Part shown: piece by piece, positions 26,286 through 36,326 of the stretch
Numbering within the stretch: the first letter of the stretch is position 1
How the letters are laid out: each line of letters opens with the position of its first letter
Virus record (IMG/VR): IMGVR_UViG_3300027971_000039
Coordinates: 21,828 to 85,827 of that record
DNA from: a virus
DNA length: 64,000 nucleotides
Direction: 5' to 3' (one strand)
Translations under genes and position numbers: made by a program
Notes under the pieces: model-generated
Database searches by the model: none
The model's input: only the letters and a program-made list of their open reading frames with translations
Told to the model about the DNA's origin: nothing

Positions 26286-29200
26286 CTGTGTTAGCTCTAA
26301 ATTTAATAGTGGCCCCAGAACCTGTGCTTGTTGATGTATATTGTATTTGCCCAGCTGAAGTTATACTAAAAACTACACCAGTATCATCGCCAATATAATC
26401 TTGGCTCATTTCCCAAGAAGCACCCTTTTGGATGCCTTTTAAAGTATATTCAGCGTAGGTTGAGCTACGTTCAACTGTTACAATAGCTTCAAATCCTCTT
26501 GTCACGGCATTTGCAAAAACAAAACTGGTTATATTAGCAGCAGATGACTGGTTATCAACTGCTGGGAAAGAAGTCTGATCAATATCACCGATAGATAGGT
26601 TTAATTGAATCCATTGAGATCCGTCATTACCAAAAAACTTATCTAAATCAGTATCATATATAACTAATCCAGAAAGATTTGTCAAAGCAATTCTTTGTGC
26701 AGTCGTCGCCAATCCAACACGAATTGATGTATTAGAACCAATTTCTATTGCAATTTCCGCATTAGATGTTGCTTTAGAAACTCCACCAATTTTTAATGAT
26801 TTACCTAGATAGTTTTCTGCTCCGGTATCTTCAATTGAAATACCCCAAGCATTTGTTGCATTAGAACTTAAAACGTTAGATCCACCATCTATTCTTAAAC
26901 CATAAAGATTTGTAATTGAAAGGCTTCCACCAAAATTAGCAACTAATCCTTTATAAAGATGTGCATCTGTAATTGTTCCACCTGCACTGGTAGAGTCAAT
27001 AGCCAACGCAGACAAATTCATCGAAACTTCTTCTACTAACGCCCCAGATGCAGCTGCTACTTGAGACACAAACCCTACAGAAACAGCACCTAAACCAACT
27101 GTTGTGTTTTTATTGTAGTCGTCGTTAAAGTTCATGAAACCGGCCATGTTATTTAATATAACATCGGTATTGGTAATCGCTGAACCTGCTTCCACTTCAA
27201 AAACCGGTCTAATAACGTTTCCTGAATCAACAAGACTTGGAATATTAGAAACTGTTGTAAATGATACGTTACTATTTAAAGTTCCACCATTAATATCAAG
27301 ACCAACTGGACGGTTTGTAATAGTGGCAGAACTTAAATCAACTTTTAAACCCGTGACATCTGTATATGTTCCAGTTGGAGCAAATGAAACACCCTCAATT
27401 GTTGTTGCATCACCAGAAGGAATTAGCTGCACGCTTCGGATAGTACCAGCATCACCCGTACCATCGTGTCTAAACGCAATAGCTTCTCCGGTGCAATCAG
27501 AAGATCCACTAGCCAAATAATGAGTTATATTAGTGCCAACTCCGGTATAGCTAGTTTGAGAATTATATGCATTAAAGTTAGTGGGAGCACTTGTCCCATA
27601 ACCATACACTTGAATTGGTGTATAATTATCAACTGGTTCATTTATTGGTGAGTTGACTTGAACAGCTGATAAATTAACTAAACCTATATTTGAGACAGAG
27701 GGACTTATTGATACAGAAATATATTCAGGAACACCAGCTGGAATTGTAAGAGAATTTTGTGCCCCAATTTGAAGAGAACCAACATCATCAAATGTATATC
27801 CTGGAACTTCGGTTAAAATACCAGTAGTTGAATCAAATCCAGCAAAATATGAAGCATTTCCAGTTACAGCCGCTTCTACTTGACCGACTGTAGCTGCGTC
27901 ATCAGCAGCAACACCATCTACAACGTTATTAATCTGATGAGTGCCCATGTTAAGAGCACCAGACATTGTACGTGTACCACTAGCTAATAAGTATTGAATG
28001 TGATCATCATTACCCAAACCACTTAATAGACTATGTGTTGTTGCTTCACCAGCAGGAGTATATAACTGAGTTCCACGGAAATCAACATAATCTCCACCAT
28101 TAACAGAACGAATCCTAGCTTGAGGATCATTTGTATATCCATCGGCTGTTTGAAATACAACAGTACCTAATGCAACAAATTCAGCAAACGGCAATCCTGA
28201 AAGACTAGTAATTTCGGTGGAAGCAGCGTTTCTTGCGTCTGTGACATTATTATATTGATTAATACCTTGAATACCAACTACAGGAGAATCCTTATCATTT
28301 GTGGCAAAAAAGTGAACTAGAACATAATCATTGTTTGTAACTTGTGTAAACTGCCAAGAACCACCTGTAAATTGATTGTAAGGTAGGCGTCCGTTTGCAC
28401 CTGTATAGCCAGCAGTTCCGCTGTAAATAACAGGGTACGCATCTGCTGGTTTTTTACGCCATAATTGTCCTTGGCGATATAAAACAGGAATTTGAGCTTG
28501 TGGTAAAATCTCAATTAATATATCTTCATCTCTAATTTTACCTTCATCTGCATCAAACTGTGCGTTTGCTGCAAGATTGCCAGTACCGTCAACGCTAAAG
28601 TTTTGTAATGCCAAACCACTTAAATATCTAGCACCAAAAACAGTATGAAGATAAGTGTGGGTAGCACCATCCATTGTAAGACCATGACGTTCTTCTGCAA
28701 AATAAGAACGGCTATTTGTATCGGTGTTCCAATAAACAATGGAAACTAGTGCATTGTTTTCAAATAATTCTGAACCTAATATTTGTGTAGAACTAAGTGT
28801 CCCAGAATCATTAAAATAAATATAATGATTACCAGCTAGATTAGGGATTTGGATACTTTGAGTTGTAGTTTTTGTAAACTTTGCACCCTTTACATAAAAG
28901 TCAAACGAAGCTCCAGTAGGAGCAATTGTAAAGGTTCTTGCTGGTGAGGTGTCGCTAAATGAAGTGACAGAATCATCTCGATTAGGAAATCCAGTAGGTT
29001 CTTTTGTAACTTGATTTTGAGAAACAAATCTATTAGCTAATTGATCTAATCCTTCAATAACATCGTCTGGTGCTGGTGCCCAGTCGGTAGGATTGGCTGG
29101 ATTATATTCAATTGTAACAGTTCCAACAATGTCTGTAGTTCCCGCTATCTGACCGATATTAACATCAGGCGAATCTAATGTTACAAAACTACCTTGTGCA

Positions 29201-30111
29201 GTTAAATCACCATCAATTATTACACTATCGTCAAATGTTTTATCACCAGCAAAATTTTGTGATGTAGTAGAAACTACACCAGGATTTGTACTATCAGCTG
29301 GCTCAAGATTTAAAACTTGACCAGATAGAGTTGCGCCATCGGCATTGGGAGAAGACCCAACAGCACTCAAAGTAACTGGATCATGAGAAGATTGATCAAT
29401 TGTAATACCAGCAGCACCAGCATCAATTGTAGCAACGCCAGCTTGATTAGGTGCTTTTAATTGCCAACTATTGCGATCTGGAGTAACCTTAACAAATCCA
29501 GCAATAGCTAAATTTTCTTCTATTTCAATTCCAGCATCAGAAGCAGAAGCAGCTGCTCCTCCATAATTTATAGTTATGTTTTTATCTGTTACGTAAAGAA
29601 TATCACTTTGAACTAAAACAGTCGCACCGGGGGCACCGATGTTAATATTATCAGCAGTCGCGCCGATTGTAAGGGTATTGGTGGAAGAATCAATTCCACC
29701 TTTAGCATCAATTGCCCCTTCTACAATAACGTCATCATTAAATGTTTTATCACCAGCAAAGGTTTGGGCTGAAGTGGATACAGCACCGGGATTAAGCGCA
29801 TTTGCTTCATTTAAATTAATTTCTGTTCTAGAAATGTTACCATCTACAACACTAGTTAAACTAAGACCTTCTGGGCTATCTCCACCAAATGCACCTATTT
29901 GAAATCCACTATCAACCCAAAGAGAAGCGTCATCGTACCAAACGTAAACTCTACTAGTGTCTAAAACAATACGAGCATCACCCGGAGCGTTTCCTACTAA
30001 TGGCAAGGACGCTTCATCGGCTACAGGAGATTTCCATTGAACAGCACCAGCAGGACCACCTCCGCCCGTTAAATCGAAGCCCCCAAAAATCAAAGGATTA
30101 AAGCGCATCAT
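26281..30111 (-). CDS. Giant tail fibre, 1276 aa
   Basis: Beta-rich fibre with repeated NPGxVSTxxQxFAGDKTFxDxVI units (at least two, N-terminal third), a known fibre-shaft pattern. The C-terminal about 90 residues resemble the whole 153-aa protein at 36327-36788 (GSxW...DYIGDD...ITSAGQIQ). N-terminal VQWKSPVADEASLP resembles particle-binding starts. Its ATG overlaps the stop of the HNH gene. Confidence 0.7.
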   Translation of the reverse strand: MMRFNPLIFGGFDLTGGGGPAGAVQWKSPVADEASLPLVGNAPGDARIVLDTSRVYVWYDDASLWVDSGFQIGAFGGDSPEGLSLTSVVDGNISRTEINLNEANALNPGAVSTSAQTFAGDKTFNDDVIVEGAIDAKGGIDSSTNTLTIGATADNINIGAPGATVLVQSDILYVTDKNITINYGGAAASASDAGIEIEENLAIAGFVKVTPDRNSWQLKAPNQAGVATIDAGAAGITIDQSSHDPVTLSAVGSSPNADGATLSGQVLNLEPADSTNPGVVSTTSQNFAGDKTFDDSVIIDGDLTAQGSFVTLDSPDVNIGQIAGTTDIVGTVTIEYNPANPTDWAPAPDDVIEGLDQLANRFVSQNQVTKEPTGFPNRDDSVTSFSDTSPARTFTIAPTGASFDFYVKGAKFTKTTTQSIQIPNLAGNHYIYFNDSGTLSSTQILGSELFENNALVSIVYWNTDTNSRSYFAEERHGLTMDGATHTYLHTVFGARYLSGLALQNFSVDGTGNLAANAQFDADEGKIRDEDILIEILPQAQIPVLYRQGQLWRKKPADAYPVIYSGTAGYTGANGRLPYNQFTGGSWQFTQVTNNDYVLVHFFATNDKDSPVVGIQGINQYNNVTDARNAASTEITSLSGLPFAEFVALGTVVFQTADGYTNDPQARIRSVNGGDYVDFRGTQLYTPAGEATTHSLLSGLGNDDHIQYLLASGTRTMSGALNMGTHQINNVVDGVAADDAATVGQVEAAVTGNASYFAGFDSTTGILTEVPGYTFDDVGSLQIGAQNSLTIPAGVPEYISVSISPSVSNIGLVNLSAVQVNSPINEPVDNYTPIQVYGYGTSAPTNFNAYNSQTSYTGVGTNITHYLASGSSDCTGEAIAFRHDGTGDAGTIRSVQLIPSGDATTIEGVSFAPTGTYTDVTGLKVDLSSATITNRPVGLDINGGTLNSNVSFTTVSNIPSLVDSGNVIRPVFEVEAGSAITNTDVILNNMAGFMNFNDDYNKNTTVGLGAVSVGFVSQVAAASGALVEEVSMNLSALAIDSTSAGGTITDAHLYKGLVANFGGSLSITNLYGLRIDGGSNVLSSNATNAWGISIEDTGAENYLGKSLKIGGVSKATSNAEIAIEIGSNTSIRVGLATTAQRIALTNLSGLVIYDTDLDKFFGNDGSQWIQLNLSIGDIDQTSFPAVDNQSSAANITSFVFANAVTRGFEAIVTVERSSTYAEYTLKGIQKGASWEMSQDYIGDDTGVVFSITSAGQIQYTSTSTGSGATIKFRANTV

Positions 30112-30851
30112 AAAAGTTCCTTCGGAATTTTATTATTTTTTTTAATATTATCAACTGCCCATAATGGTTGTAGGTTTGTATAGTGGCAGCATTCAAAGAA
30201 TTTTTCTTCTGATATTTTAATTGCAACGCTTAATGGAAATATATGGTCAATATGCCACTCACCATAGTTTTCCCAAGACATACCGGGGTAAAATTTATTT
30301 TCTATATGAGCTTTAAATGTTTTAAAATCACAGCCCAATTTTTTACTTTTAGATTTTAAATTATTTTTTCTAATCATATGTGCAACTCTAGTTCTTGCGT
30401 ATTTTATTGCTCTAGCACATGGATCTTCTTTTAATCTTTTTTTAATGTATTGTTTTTTCTTTTCTCTTCTTTTGATTAGTTTTTCTTCTGTGTCTCCGCC
30501 TTGCCAATTATTAGCCTGTTCTTTTGTTTTACCCAATTTAGCTAATCTCATTTTTTCTCTAACAACTGGATCTTTAGCTGGGTTTTCAAACATATTTCTA
30601 TATTTTAAGCAGTCGGATAATTTTCTTTTTTTAATCTTTTCTTTTTTTGGTCTAGGTGGTTTATTCTTTTCTGCACAAGATTGACAATTTCCACTATTAT
30701 TGTCTTTAATTATATTCCAAGCCTGAGCATAAGAAATTTCTCTTTTATTAGAACAAGTCAAACATGTCACAATAAAACGAGTTTTACGTTTATTAATAGT
30801 GGGGTCTATCGGAGTTACTATATCTTTGTATTTATCCCACAAATTAATCAC
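30108..30851 (-). CDS. Free-standing HNH homing endonuclease, 247 aa
   Basis: Two N-terminal CxxC pairs (C30/C33, C56/C59) form a zinc finger, followed by a long basic linker with NUMOD3-like KLGKTKEQANNW and a C-terminal HNH: WHIDHIFPLS (199-208), then HYTNLQPL (223-230) with Asn and final His/Asn region. Typical of phage HNH homing enzymes. It sits between two fibre genes with a 4-nt overlap to the fibre and no sign of an intron around it. Confidence 0.85.
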   Translation of the reverse strand: MINLWDKYKDIVTPIDPTINKRKTRFIVTCLTCSNKREISYAQAWNIIKDNNSGNCQSCAEKNKPPRPKKEKIKKRKLSDCLKYRNMFENPAKDPVVREKMRLAKLGKTKEQANNWQGGDTEEKLIKRREKKKQYIKKRLKEDPCARAIKYARTRVAHMIRKNNLKSKSKKLGCDFKTFKAHIENKFYPGMSWENYGEWHIDHIFPLSVAIKISEEKFFECCHYTNLQPLWAVDNIKKNNKIPKELL

Positions 30852-30861
30852 AAATCACCTA

Positions 30862-31131
30862 TTAGGAAATACGTTCAGCAGAAATCATTTGTGCTCTAGT
30901 GCCGTCTGTATAAATAATTCTTAAAGAGTAAAGAGCAGTTCCACTTTCTGAAAAACTGTAGGTTTCTGTGTCGTTTGCAATAGTAGTTGTTGAAATAGCT
31001 AATTCAACTTTACGTCCAATTTTACCAGTCAAAAAACCATCAACACTAAGAGTTGCGTTAACATCGTTGTATGAACTCTGCATCGTTTGTTCATAATCAA
31101 GGTGGGATAATGGCTTTTGAGTAATGGACAT
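30862..31131 (-). CDS. Small beta-rich virion protein, 89 aa
   Basis: Starts KPLSHLDYEQTMQSSYND and ends SLRIIYTDGTRAQMISAERI. Both ends resemble the 127-aa protein at 53632-54015 (SRLDSAQVLQHAFDD; VTVTYVDGTKREIASLTV), so the two share an ancestor. Possibly a fibre or baseplate adaptor. Ends 10 nt before the HNH gene. Confidence 0.55.
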   Translation of the reverse strand: MSITQKPLSHLDYEQTMQSSYNDVNATLSVDGFLTGKIGRKVELAISTTTIANDTETYSFSESGTALYSLRIIYTDGTRAQMISAERIS

Positions 31132-31132
31132 A

Positions 31133-31297
31133 TTATTTACCTTTTTTCATTGTAGCTTTTGTCTTTGAGAACTTGCGAGATTTACCTGCTGAACTTAATG
31201 AAGCAGCAACCGCTTGCTTACGGGGATAACCAGCCTTGATCATTTCTCTAATATTCTCACTGATCGTTTCTTGGCTCTTTCCCTTTTTGAGCGGCAT
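31133..31297 (-). CDS. Small basic phage protein, 54 aa
   Basis: Short frame from ATG 31297 to TAA 31133. The sequence ([20 protein letters not shown], then [18 protein letters not shown]) matches a widespread class of tiny basic phage proteins that recur in structural regions. The start overlaps the Dps-like stop as TAATG. Role unknown; DNA binding is plausible from charge. Confidence 0.7.
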   Translation of the reverse strand: MPLKKGKSQETISENIREMIKAGYPRKQAVAASLSSAGKSRKFSKTKATMKKGK

Positions 31298-31725
31298 TAT
31301 TTAATCCTCTGTTTGATGAGATATTGGCGAGCTTCAGAAACTGTTCCAATGTCGCTTAAAAGATTCTGACAACCAGAACTATAACCACCTTGCTTTACAA
31401 GCATATCCACCATAGAACAAAGTTCTTTTTCCTTACCAAGAAGGATAGTAAAGTATTCTTTGTTTTCCTTTACTTGTGAAGGCATTCCTTGCATGGAGGA
31501 CATAACCATTTGCATTACTTGGTTAATGTCGTATGATCCATAGAGAGATACATACTTCTCACCAGCACGGTCATATTCACCTTGTAAAGCTTCGTAGAAA
31601 TCACCAAGAGCATCGTGATCTTGAAAAAAGAGGGAACCTTTTACATTGTGGTGCATAGCTTGTGATATAATTTGCATCATTCGGAGTTGGGCAACAAGTT
31701 TAAGGAATAGCTCTTGTGGATTCAT
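31297..31725 (-). CDS. Dps/ferritin-like protein, 142 aa
   Basis: The [32 protein letters not shown] region matches the Dps ferroxidase helix pair (shown here in two parts: [14 protein letters not shown] and [12 protein letters not shown]). Spacing H25-H37-D52-E56 (12, 15, 4) equals that of E. coli Dps H51-H63-D78-E82, so the iron site looks complete. Dps proteins oxidise Fe(II) with peroxide and pack or shield DNA. The phage copy lies in the tail-gene operon; it could protect phage or host DNA, or be a virion component. The family call is good; the role is inferred. Confidence 0.75.
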   Translation of the reverse strand: MNPQELFLKLVAQLRMMQIISQAMHHNVKGSLFFQDHDALGDFYEALQGEYDRAGEKYVSLYGSYDINQVMQMVMSSMQGMPSQVKENKEYFTILLGKEKELCSMVDMLVKQGGYSSGCQNLLSDIGTVSEARQYLIKQRIK

Positions 31726-31740
31726 ATTTTAATTTCTCCA

Positions 31741-33528
31741 TTAAGCGTTTATAAATGTTGTATATTGCCACGTGTTTGTTGAAGTATTGTGCGTATACAA
31801 TCTTCCTGCTGATATACCAATTTGACTTGCTGTTACATTACCTGTTGCACCTGTTAAAATACCATCATTTAAAAATGAATCTATTCTTAATATAGCGGGA
31901 ATATATAAACCAGAAATTCCAGCTGATTTAGCTCTTTTTTGTTGTCCTACTTCTGTTTGTAATACGTTTATTGAACAATTTCCATTAAAATAAATAGTGC
32001 CTAAAATGGGGTTTATATTTCCGGTTGCTGCGTTATATGTTGATAAGGCTCTTATACCACACCCCATACCAAAATATATAGCACTAGGACTACCTTTACT
32101 TACACCAGCAAGAGCGCCTCCACCCATTGCAATTATATTATTAATCAATGCATAACCTTTAAATACAATCGTCCCAGCATTTCCACCAGTAACACCAGCA
32201 AAACTAGATGGCGTACCATATGCTTGTATTTGTCCTATAACACAAGAACCACCTATATAAACAGGACCGCCCTTTCCTCCTTTTGCAACAGTTGCGTTAG
32301 CACTAGAAAGAACACTTCCGCCATATGTTTGAATAAGACCAAATACTTCATCAGAAGTACTAGAAGAAAGAGTACCCGCATAAAAATTACCATTGATAAA
32401 AACTTTCCCACCATCTCCAGGGGAAAGAGATGTAGTTCCATTTCCCCCTGTATTTACAAAATTGCAATGCCCCGATACACTGCCATAAATCATTATACTA
32501 CCAGCATTTCCACCATTAAAACTATTACCTGAAGCGTACACATATAAACTAGGATTGGGGCTAGTATCAGTAGTTATGTTACCACCAACAGTTAAATTAC
32601 CACCGTTAGCCTTACTTAAAGAAGAAGTTGTTGTGTCAGCACCCAAAGAAATAACATTACTATAAACATAATTGGTGGCATAAATAGAACCATTGACAAT
32701 TAAATTATTTCCAGCTTGTGTTGATCTTCCTCTAAATGTATAACTTTCAGAAAGAGTATAAGTAAGAGTAAAAGAATCACCTACAGCAAAAGGCGGGATT
32801 CCACTATCACCAACATAAATTTCATTTGAACCAACAATTTCGATATTATTAGAAAAAGATTGCCCCGATAGTGCGCCAGAAGTAAATGTAACCGTTAAAT
32901 AATAATTATAATAAGTTAAGTTGATATTTTTTAAAACATAGGGATCAAATACATTGCTAATAATTAACGTTAAATCTCCCATTGAAGGTGAGGGAAAAAT
33001 AGATCCCAAATTACTCGATCCAACACCAGCTGTACTGCTTCCAACTGTTGTTGTTGTTGTTCTAGATGTAGTATTAAGTTGTCCTAAATAATAATCACCA
33101 TCAATTGTTAAGGTTTGTTGTGTTGTTGTACTATAATCAAAACCATTAGAAACACGAACATCACCCCTAATTGTAACAGCTGGAGAACCAGAAGTAAAAA
33201 CATCACCCAAAACAGTAAAATCGCCATTAATAGTGACAGACGCACCACTAAGAGTACAATCACCTAAAACAAGAACAGAACCATTATATGTTCCTGTCAA
33301 AACAGCCCCTGCTGGAAGAACATTCGAATTCCCCCCAGTAAGCAAACTCCATTTTCCAGCAGCAAGATCAGTTGCAAATGATAAACTAGATGTATGAGCG
33401 ATTAAACACAAATACAACGCATTACTTTGAATCACTATTTGATTTAAAATATAAGATTGACCAGAGGCCCATATTGTTGCTAGTTCTTGACTAGAAGTAA
33501 AGTGTTGTAAGGTTCTATTAAATGCCAT
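31741..33528 (-). CDS. Tail fibre / beta-solenoid protein, 595 aa
   Basis: After an N-terminal segment (WASGQSYILNQIVIQSNALYL) that resembles a carbohydrate-binding or fibre-attachment module, most of the protein is Gly/Asn/Ser-rich with regular short beta units (TIRGDVRVSNG, LIVNGSIYATN, VFINGNFYAG), as in solenoid fibres. Overlaps the 134-aa gene by 11 nt. Receptor binding or decoration inferred. Confidence 0.6.
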   Translation of the reverse strand: MAFNRTLQHFTSSQELATIWASGQSYILNQIVIQSNALYLCLIAHTSSLSFATDLAAGKWSLLTGGNSNVLPAGAVLTGTYNGSVLVLGDCTLSGASVTINGDFTVLGDVFTSGSPAVTIRGDVRVSNGFDYSTTTQQTLTIDGDYYLGQLNTTSRTTTTTVGSSTAGVGSSNLGSIFPSPSMGDLTLIISNVFDPYVLKNINLTYYNYYLTVTFTSGALSGQSFSNNIEIVGSNEIYVGDSGIPPFAVGDSFTLTYTLSESYTFRGRSTQAGNNLIVNGSIYATNYVYSNVISLGADTTTSSLSKANGGNLTVGGNITTDTSPNPSLYVYASGNSFNGGNAGSIMIYGSVSGHCNFVNTGGNGTTSLSPGDGGKVFINGNFYAGTLSSSTSDEVFGLIQTYGGSVLSSANATVAKGGKGGPVYIGGSCVIGQIQAYGTPSSFAGVTGGNAGTIVFKGYALINNIIAMGGGALAGVSKGSPSAIYFGMGCGIRALSTYNAATGNINPILGTIYFNGNCSINVLQTEVGQQKRAKSAGISGLYIPAILRIDSFLNDGILTGATGNVTASQIGISAGRLYTHNTSTNTWQYTTFINA

Positions 33529-33922
33529 TTTCTTCTCCAGTTACAATCGGTTTAACCACCAAAGAATCTTCTTGTTGAATCGGTACTTCGGTTGGTGTTT
33601 CGTTAACAAGCTCGGGTTCTAATGCCACTTTTGGTTCAAACCAAGGAATATGTGGATTTTGCTGTGCCGTTGTTGGGACAACCCATCCATTTTCTTCGTC
33701 TGTAATTGTTTTTTTTGTGCTATCGTTTATTTTAGTTCCGTCAAAATTTAACCCTAAAAGTGCCCTAGATTCTTTTAATAAAAACACAACGCGCTCGTAA
33801 TTTTGTTCAGATACTTCACATTGTGTTGTTTCTTCGGCACGAACAGCGATACCAAGCGAATCACAAATATGGTTACCGTTAATATCTACTATGTATTCAT
33901 TTTTAAAAATTGTAATTTTCAT
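33518..33922 (-). CDS. Hypothetical fibre-associated protein, 134 aa
   Basis: An alpha/beta N-terminal half is followed by an acidic Pro/Glu-rich tail (EPELVNETPTEVPIQQ). It resembles tail-fibre chaperone-sized proteins but no family motif is seen. It lies directly between the collar and solenoid fibre genes. Confidence 0.5.
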   Translation of the reverse strand: MKITIFKNEYIVDINGNHICDSLGIAVRAEETTQCEVSEQNYERVVFLLKESRALLGLNFDGTKINDSTKKTITDEENGWVVPTTAQQNPHIPWFEPKVALEPELVNETPTEVPIQQEDSLVVKPIVTGEENGI

Positions 33923-33926
33923 AATA

Positions 33927-34640
33927 TTATACTTTAATTATGTAGTTAACATAAGCATTTTTAGGGCGGGTTTCATTTCCACCGTCAGATGGAACAACAG
34001 TTGCACTAGGTCCGCTTGTCCCAGGAGACTCAGAAACAACAACAGTTGCACTAGGTCCGCTTGTTCCTGGTGCTTCTGAACTAATGATAGTACCGGATGC
34101 GGCATTTACAGTTACTTGCGTATCGGCCTGATTTTGAGTAGTAGTTTGTACGCCGGTTCTAGATATCGTTCCAGATACAGCACCAGCAGCTTGTCTTATT
34201 GTATGATTGTGGTTACCACCACCATGGCTGTGCGCGTTTACTGTATGACTATGACTACCACCACCGTGGCTGTGTGCATTTACAGTGTGGCTGTGGCTAC
34301 CACCACCATGATTGTGAGAAGAAAAATTTTCACTTTGTATAGAACTGACACTATTCCCGGTATTTCCACCAGCATTCATTGCTGTTCTTGTTAATTTATC
34401 GGGGTCATTTGAAGAAACACCAGAAACACCACGTAAAAAAACACCCCTATAATCAGGGACATTAAAAGTCGTTGCATTGTCCCCATATCCACAAGAAACA
34501 CCTATAGCTAAAAATAATCTAGAATAAACCGATCTACTTACGGCAGACCCATTACAAATTAACCACCCATCGGGCGCAGTTGCCCCAGCATATGGTAAAA
34601 CTATTCCAGCTGGAAAAACATCATTTACTAAAAAACTCAT
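33927..34640 (-). CDS. Tail collar fibre with periodic HxH motifs, 237 aa
   Basis: Residues about 8-72 form a phage collar domain (PAGIVLPYAGATAPDGWLIC... FNVPDYRGVFLRG). Then six HxH motifs recur at exactly 7-residue spacing (H109, 116, 123, 130, 137, 144), a layout known from iron-binding needle tips of fibres such as T4 gp37. A second repeat, (P)GTSGPSATVV, occurs twice near residues 195-225. The C-terminus RPKNAYVNYIIKV is typical for collar-type tips. Confidence 0.85.
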   Translation of the reverse strand: MSFLVNDVFPAGIVLPYAGATAPDGWLICNGSAVSRSVYSRLFLAIGVSCGYGDNATTFNVPDYRGVFLRGVSGVSSNDPDKLTRTAMNAGGNTGNSVSSIQSENFSSHNHGGGSHSHTVNAHSHGGGSHSHTVNAHSHGGGNHNHTIRQAAGAVSGTISRTGVQTTTQNQADTQVTVNAASGTIISSEAPGTSGPSATVVVSESPGTSGPSATVVPSDGGNETRPKNAYVNYIIKV

Positions 34641-34649
34641 AATTCACCA

Positions 34650-36317
34650 TTAAATTAAATAAAAGTTAGTTCCATTACTAGTAATTGTTAATGAATCGTA
34701 TTGTGAAAAAATTACTCTAGAAGCAGATCCATCAATTGTACCACTTGGTGGGCTGATTGTAATAACACCAGCACCAGCATCAACTTTCTTGATATTAAAA
34801 ATTTTACCAGCTGTGGGGGCGGGGAGTGTTATAGTAATCCCACCAACACCACCTGTTGCTAGAACAATACTATTACCGTTTGTTAGAATTGTATTAGATG
34901 AGACAGAGGTTACATTGGCATAAACAAAAGCATCAACTTCTGATGTAATTTTTACAGCAGTTGATCCACCTGCGCCATTAATAACCATTCTGTCAGATGC
35001 ACAAGCGGTTCCAACAGGAACAACCCATTGCCCAGCATTACTAGGTGCTGTTTGTGTATAAGCGCCCGGAGTTAGAGCATCAACGAAAACAGATTGACCG
35101 ATGGTGAAACTTGCACCAGCAATTGTTATCTCTCCGCCAACCTGTACGCGGGAGGTATCAAGAGCTACACCAATAAAACCAATCTTATTATCATCACCAG
35201 CGTCAATTAATTGAGCGTTTCCTGAAGAATCTAGATAAACTGGTTTACCCGCTGCAACACCGGCCCCAGCACCAACAACGTTGATTGTAGAAGATCCGCT
35301 ACCAGAGCCGCCGACAACATACCATCTAGCGTCTGTAGAATTATAGATTAAGAAAAGAGATGCTCCGTTTTCTAGTGAAACAGCACCACCTGTTCCTGTA
35401 ACAACCCTATCAACAGCGGTTGCAGAACCAGATTGATTTTGAACTATTACATTAGCGCCCGTTAGATTAGAAAGAACAAGGTGCTGTCCATTTAATCCTG
35501 CTGCAATACCATTAATTGTTCCAGAACCACTATTTAAACGAGCAAAAGATTTTGTTGTAGTTATGGTAGAAGAAACACCAAGACTCTGCATTTCAGTACG
35601 AAGAAATCCCGAAGTAACAGCGTTTGCTACAGTACCAACGGTAGTAACACCCAAACTATCAATTGTAACTTCACCTGAAACAGTGGTTGCTGTGGGGATG
35701 CTAGATGCATTGCCTAATAGAATTTGTGCAGAGGAAAGAATGACATCAGTAAGAACACCAGACGCATTGTTAAGAACAACAGAATTAACAGTACCAGAAG
35801 CTAGTTTGCTTCGCGCAATGTTCGCTCCTACTTTAATATCACCATCTTCAATGTTTGAGAGAGTATTTAAATCAGCATCAATTGTTTTATTTGTAAGAAT
35901 CGCGTTGTGTGCTTCTGTTACAATAGACGAGGCAGTTAAACCATTGTGATAATTTAACACACCAGTCGACGGTCTTACAATAGTGTGAGTTCCAGTTCCC
36001 TGAGAAGATAAATTTTCAGCAGACCCACCCGATGATAATGATACTTGAAATGTATTTGCTGTTGCAGAAATTATGTAATAGTTAGTAGACGATACAAGCG
36101 GGGAAGGAAGAGTGCCTGAAGAAGAAAAATTAACAATATCATTATTACTAAAACCATGTGAATTTATTGTTATAAATTCTGTGGATATGTTTACAGCTGC
36201 TGGTGCAAATTGTCTTGATGTATAAGAAACATCAAGATCTCCTTTTTCGCTTGCAGTTGAAGCAGCTTTAGGTACGATCCTCAATCCTTCAATAAATTTA
36301 CGAAAATTTAATGCCAT
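34650..36317 (-). CDS. Tail fibre protein, 555 aa
   Basis: The N-terminus FRKFIEGLRIVPKAAS is a particle-attachment-like segment; a SHGFSNNDIVNF module near residue 50 resembles the AHG modules of the 1565-aa protein. The rest is Thr/Ser/Val-rich fibre, ending in a compact tip (PAPTAGKIFNIKKVDAGAG). Probably a trimeric side fibre. It shares the operon with the adjacent 153-aa protein. Confidence 0.65.
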   Translation of the reverse strand: MALNFRKFIEGLRIVPKAASTASEKGDLDVSYTSRQFAPAAVNISTEFITINSHGFSNNDIVNFSSSGTLPSPLVSSTNYYIISATANTFQVSLSSGGSAENLSSQGTGTHTIVRPSTGVLNYHNGLTASSIVTEAHNAILTNKTIDADLNTLSNIEDGDIKVGANIARSKLASGTVNSVVLNNASGVLTDVILSSAQILLGNASSIPTATTVSGEVTIDSLGVTTVGTVANAVTSGFLRTEMQSLGVSSTITTTKSFARLNSGSGTINGIAAGLNGQHLVLSNLTGANVIVQNQSGSATAVDRVVTGTGGAVSLENGASLFLIYNSTDARWYVVGGSGSGSSTINVVGAGAGVAAGKPVYLDSSGNAQLIDAGDDNKIGFIGVALDTSRVQVGGEITIAGASFTIGQSVFVDALTPGAYTQTAPSNAGQWVVPVGTACASDRMVINGAGGSTAVKITSEVDAFVYANVTSVSSNTILTNGNSIVLATGGVGGITITLPAPTAGKIFNIKKVDAGAGVITISPPSGTIDGSASRVIFSQYDSLTITSNGTNFYLI

Positions 36318-36326
36318 GTAAGCCTC

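Noticed and set aside
26500-35950. Several 60-130 codon plus-strand frames opposite the fibre genes
   Set aside because: They are shadows of long minus-strand fibre frames, with no start signals or conserved motifs.
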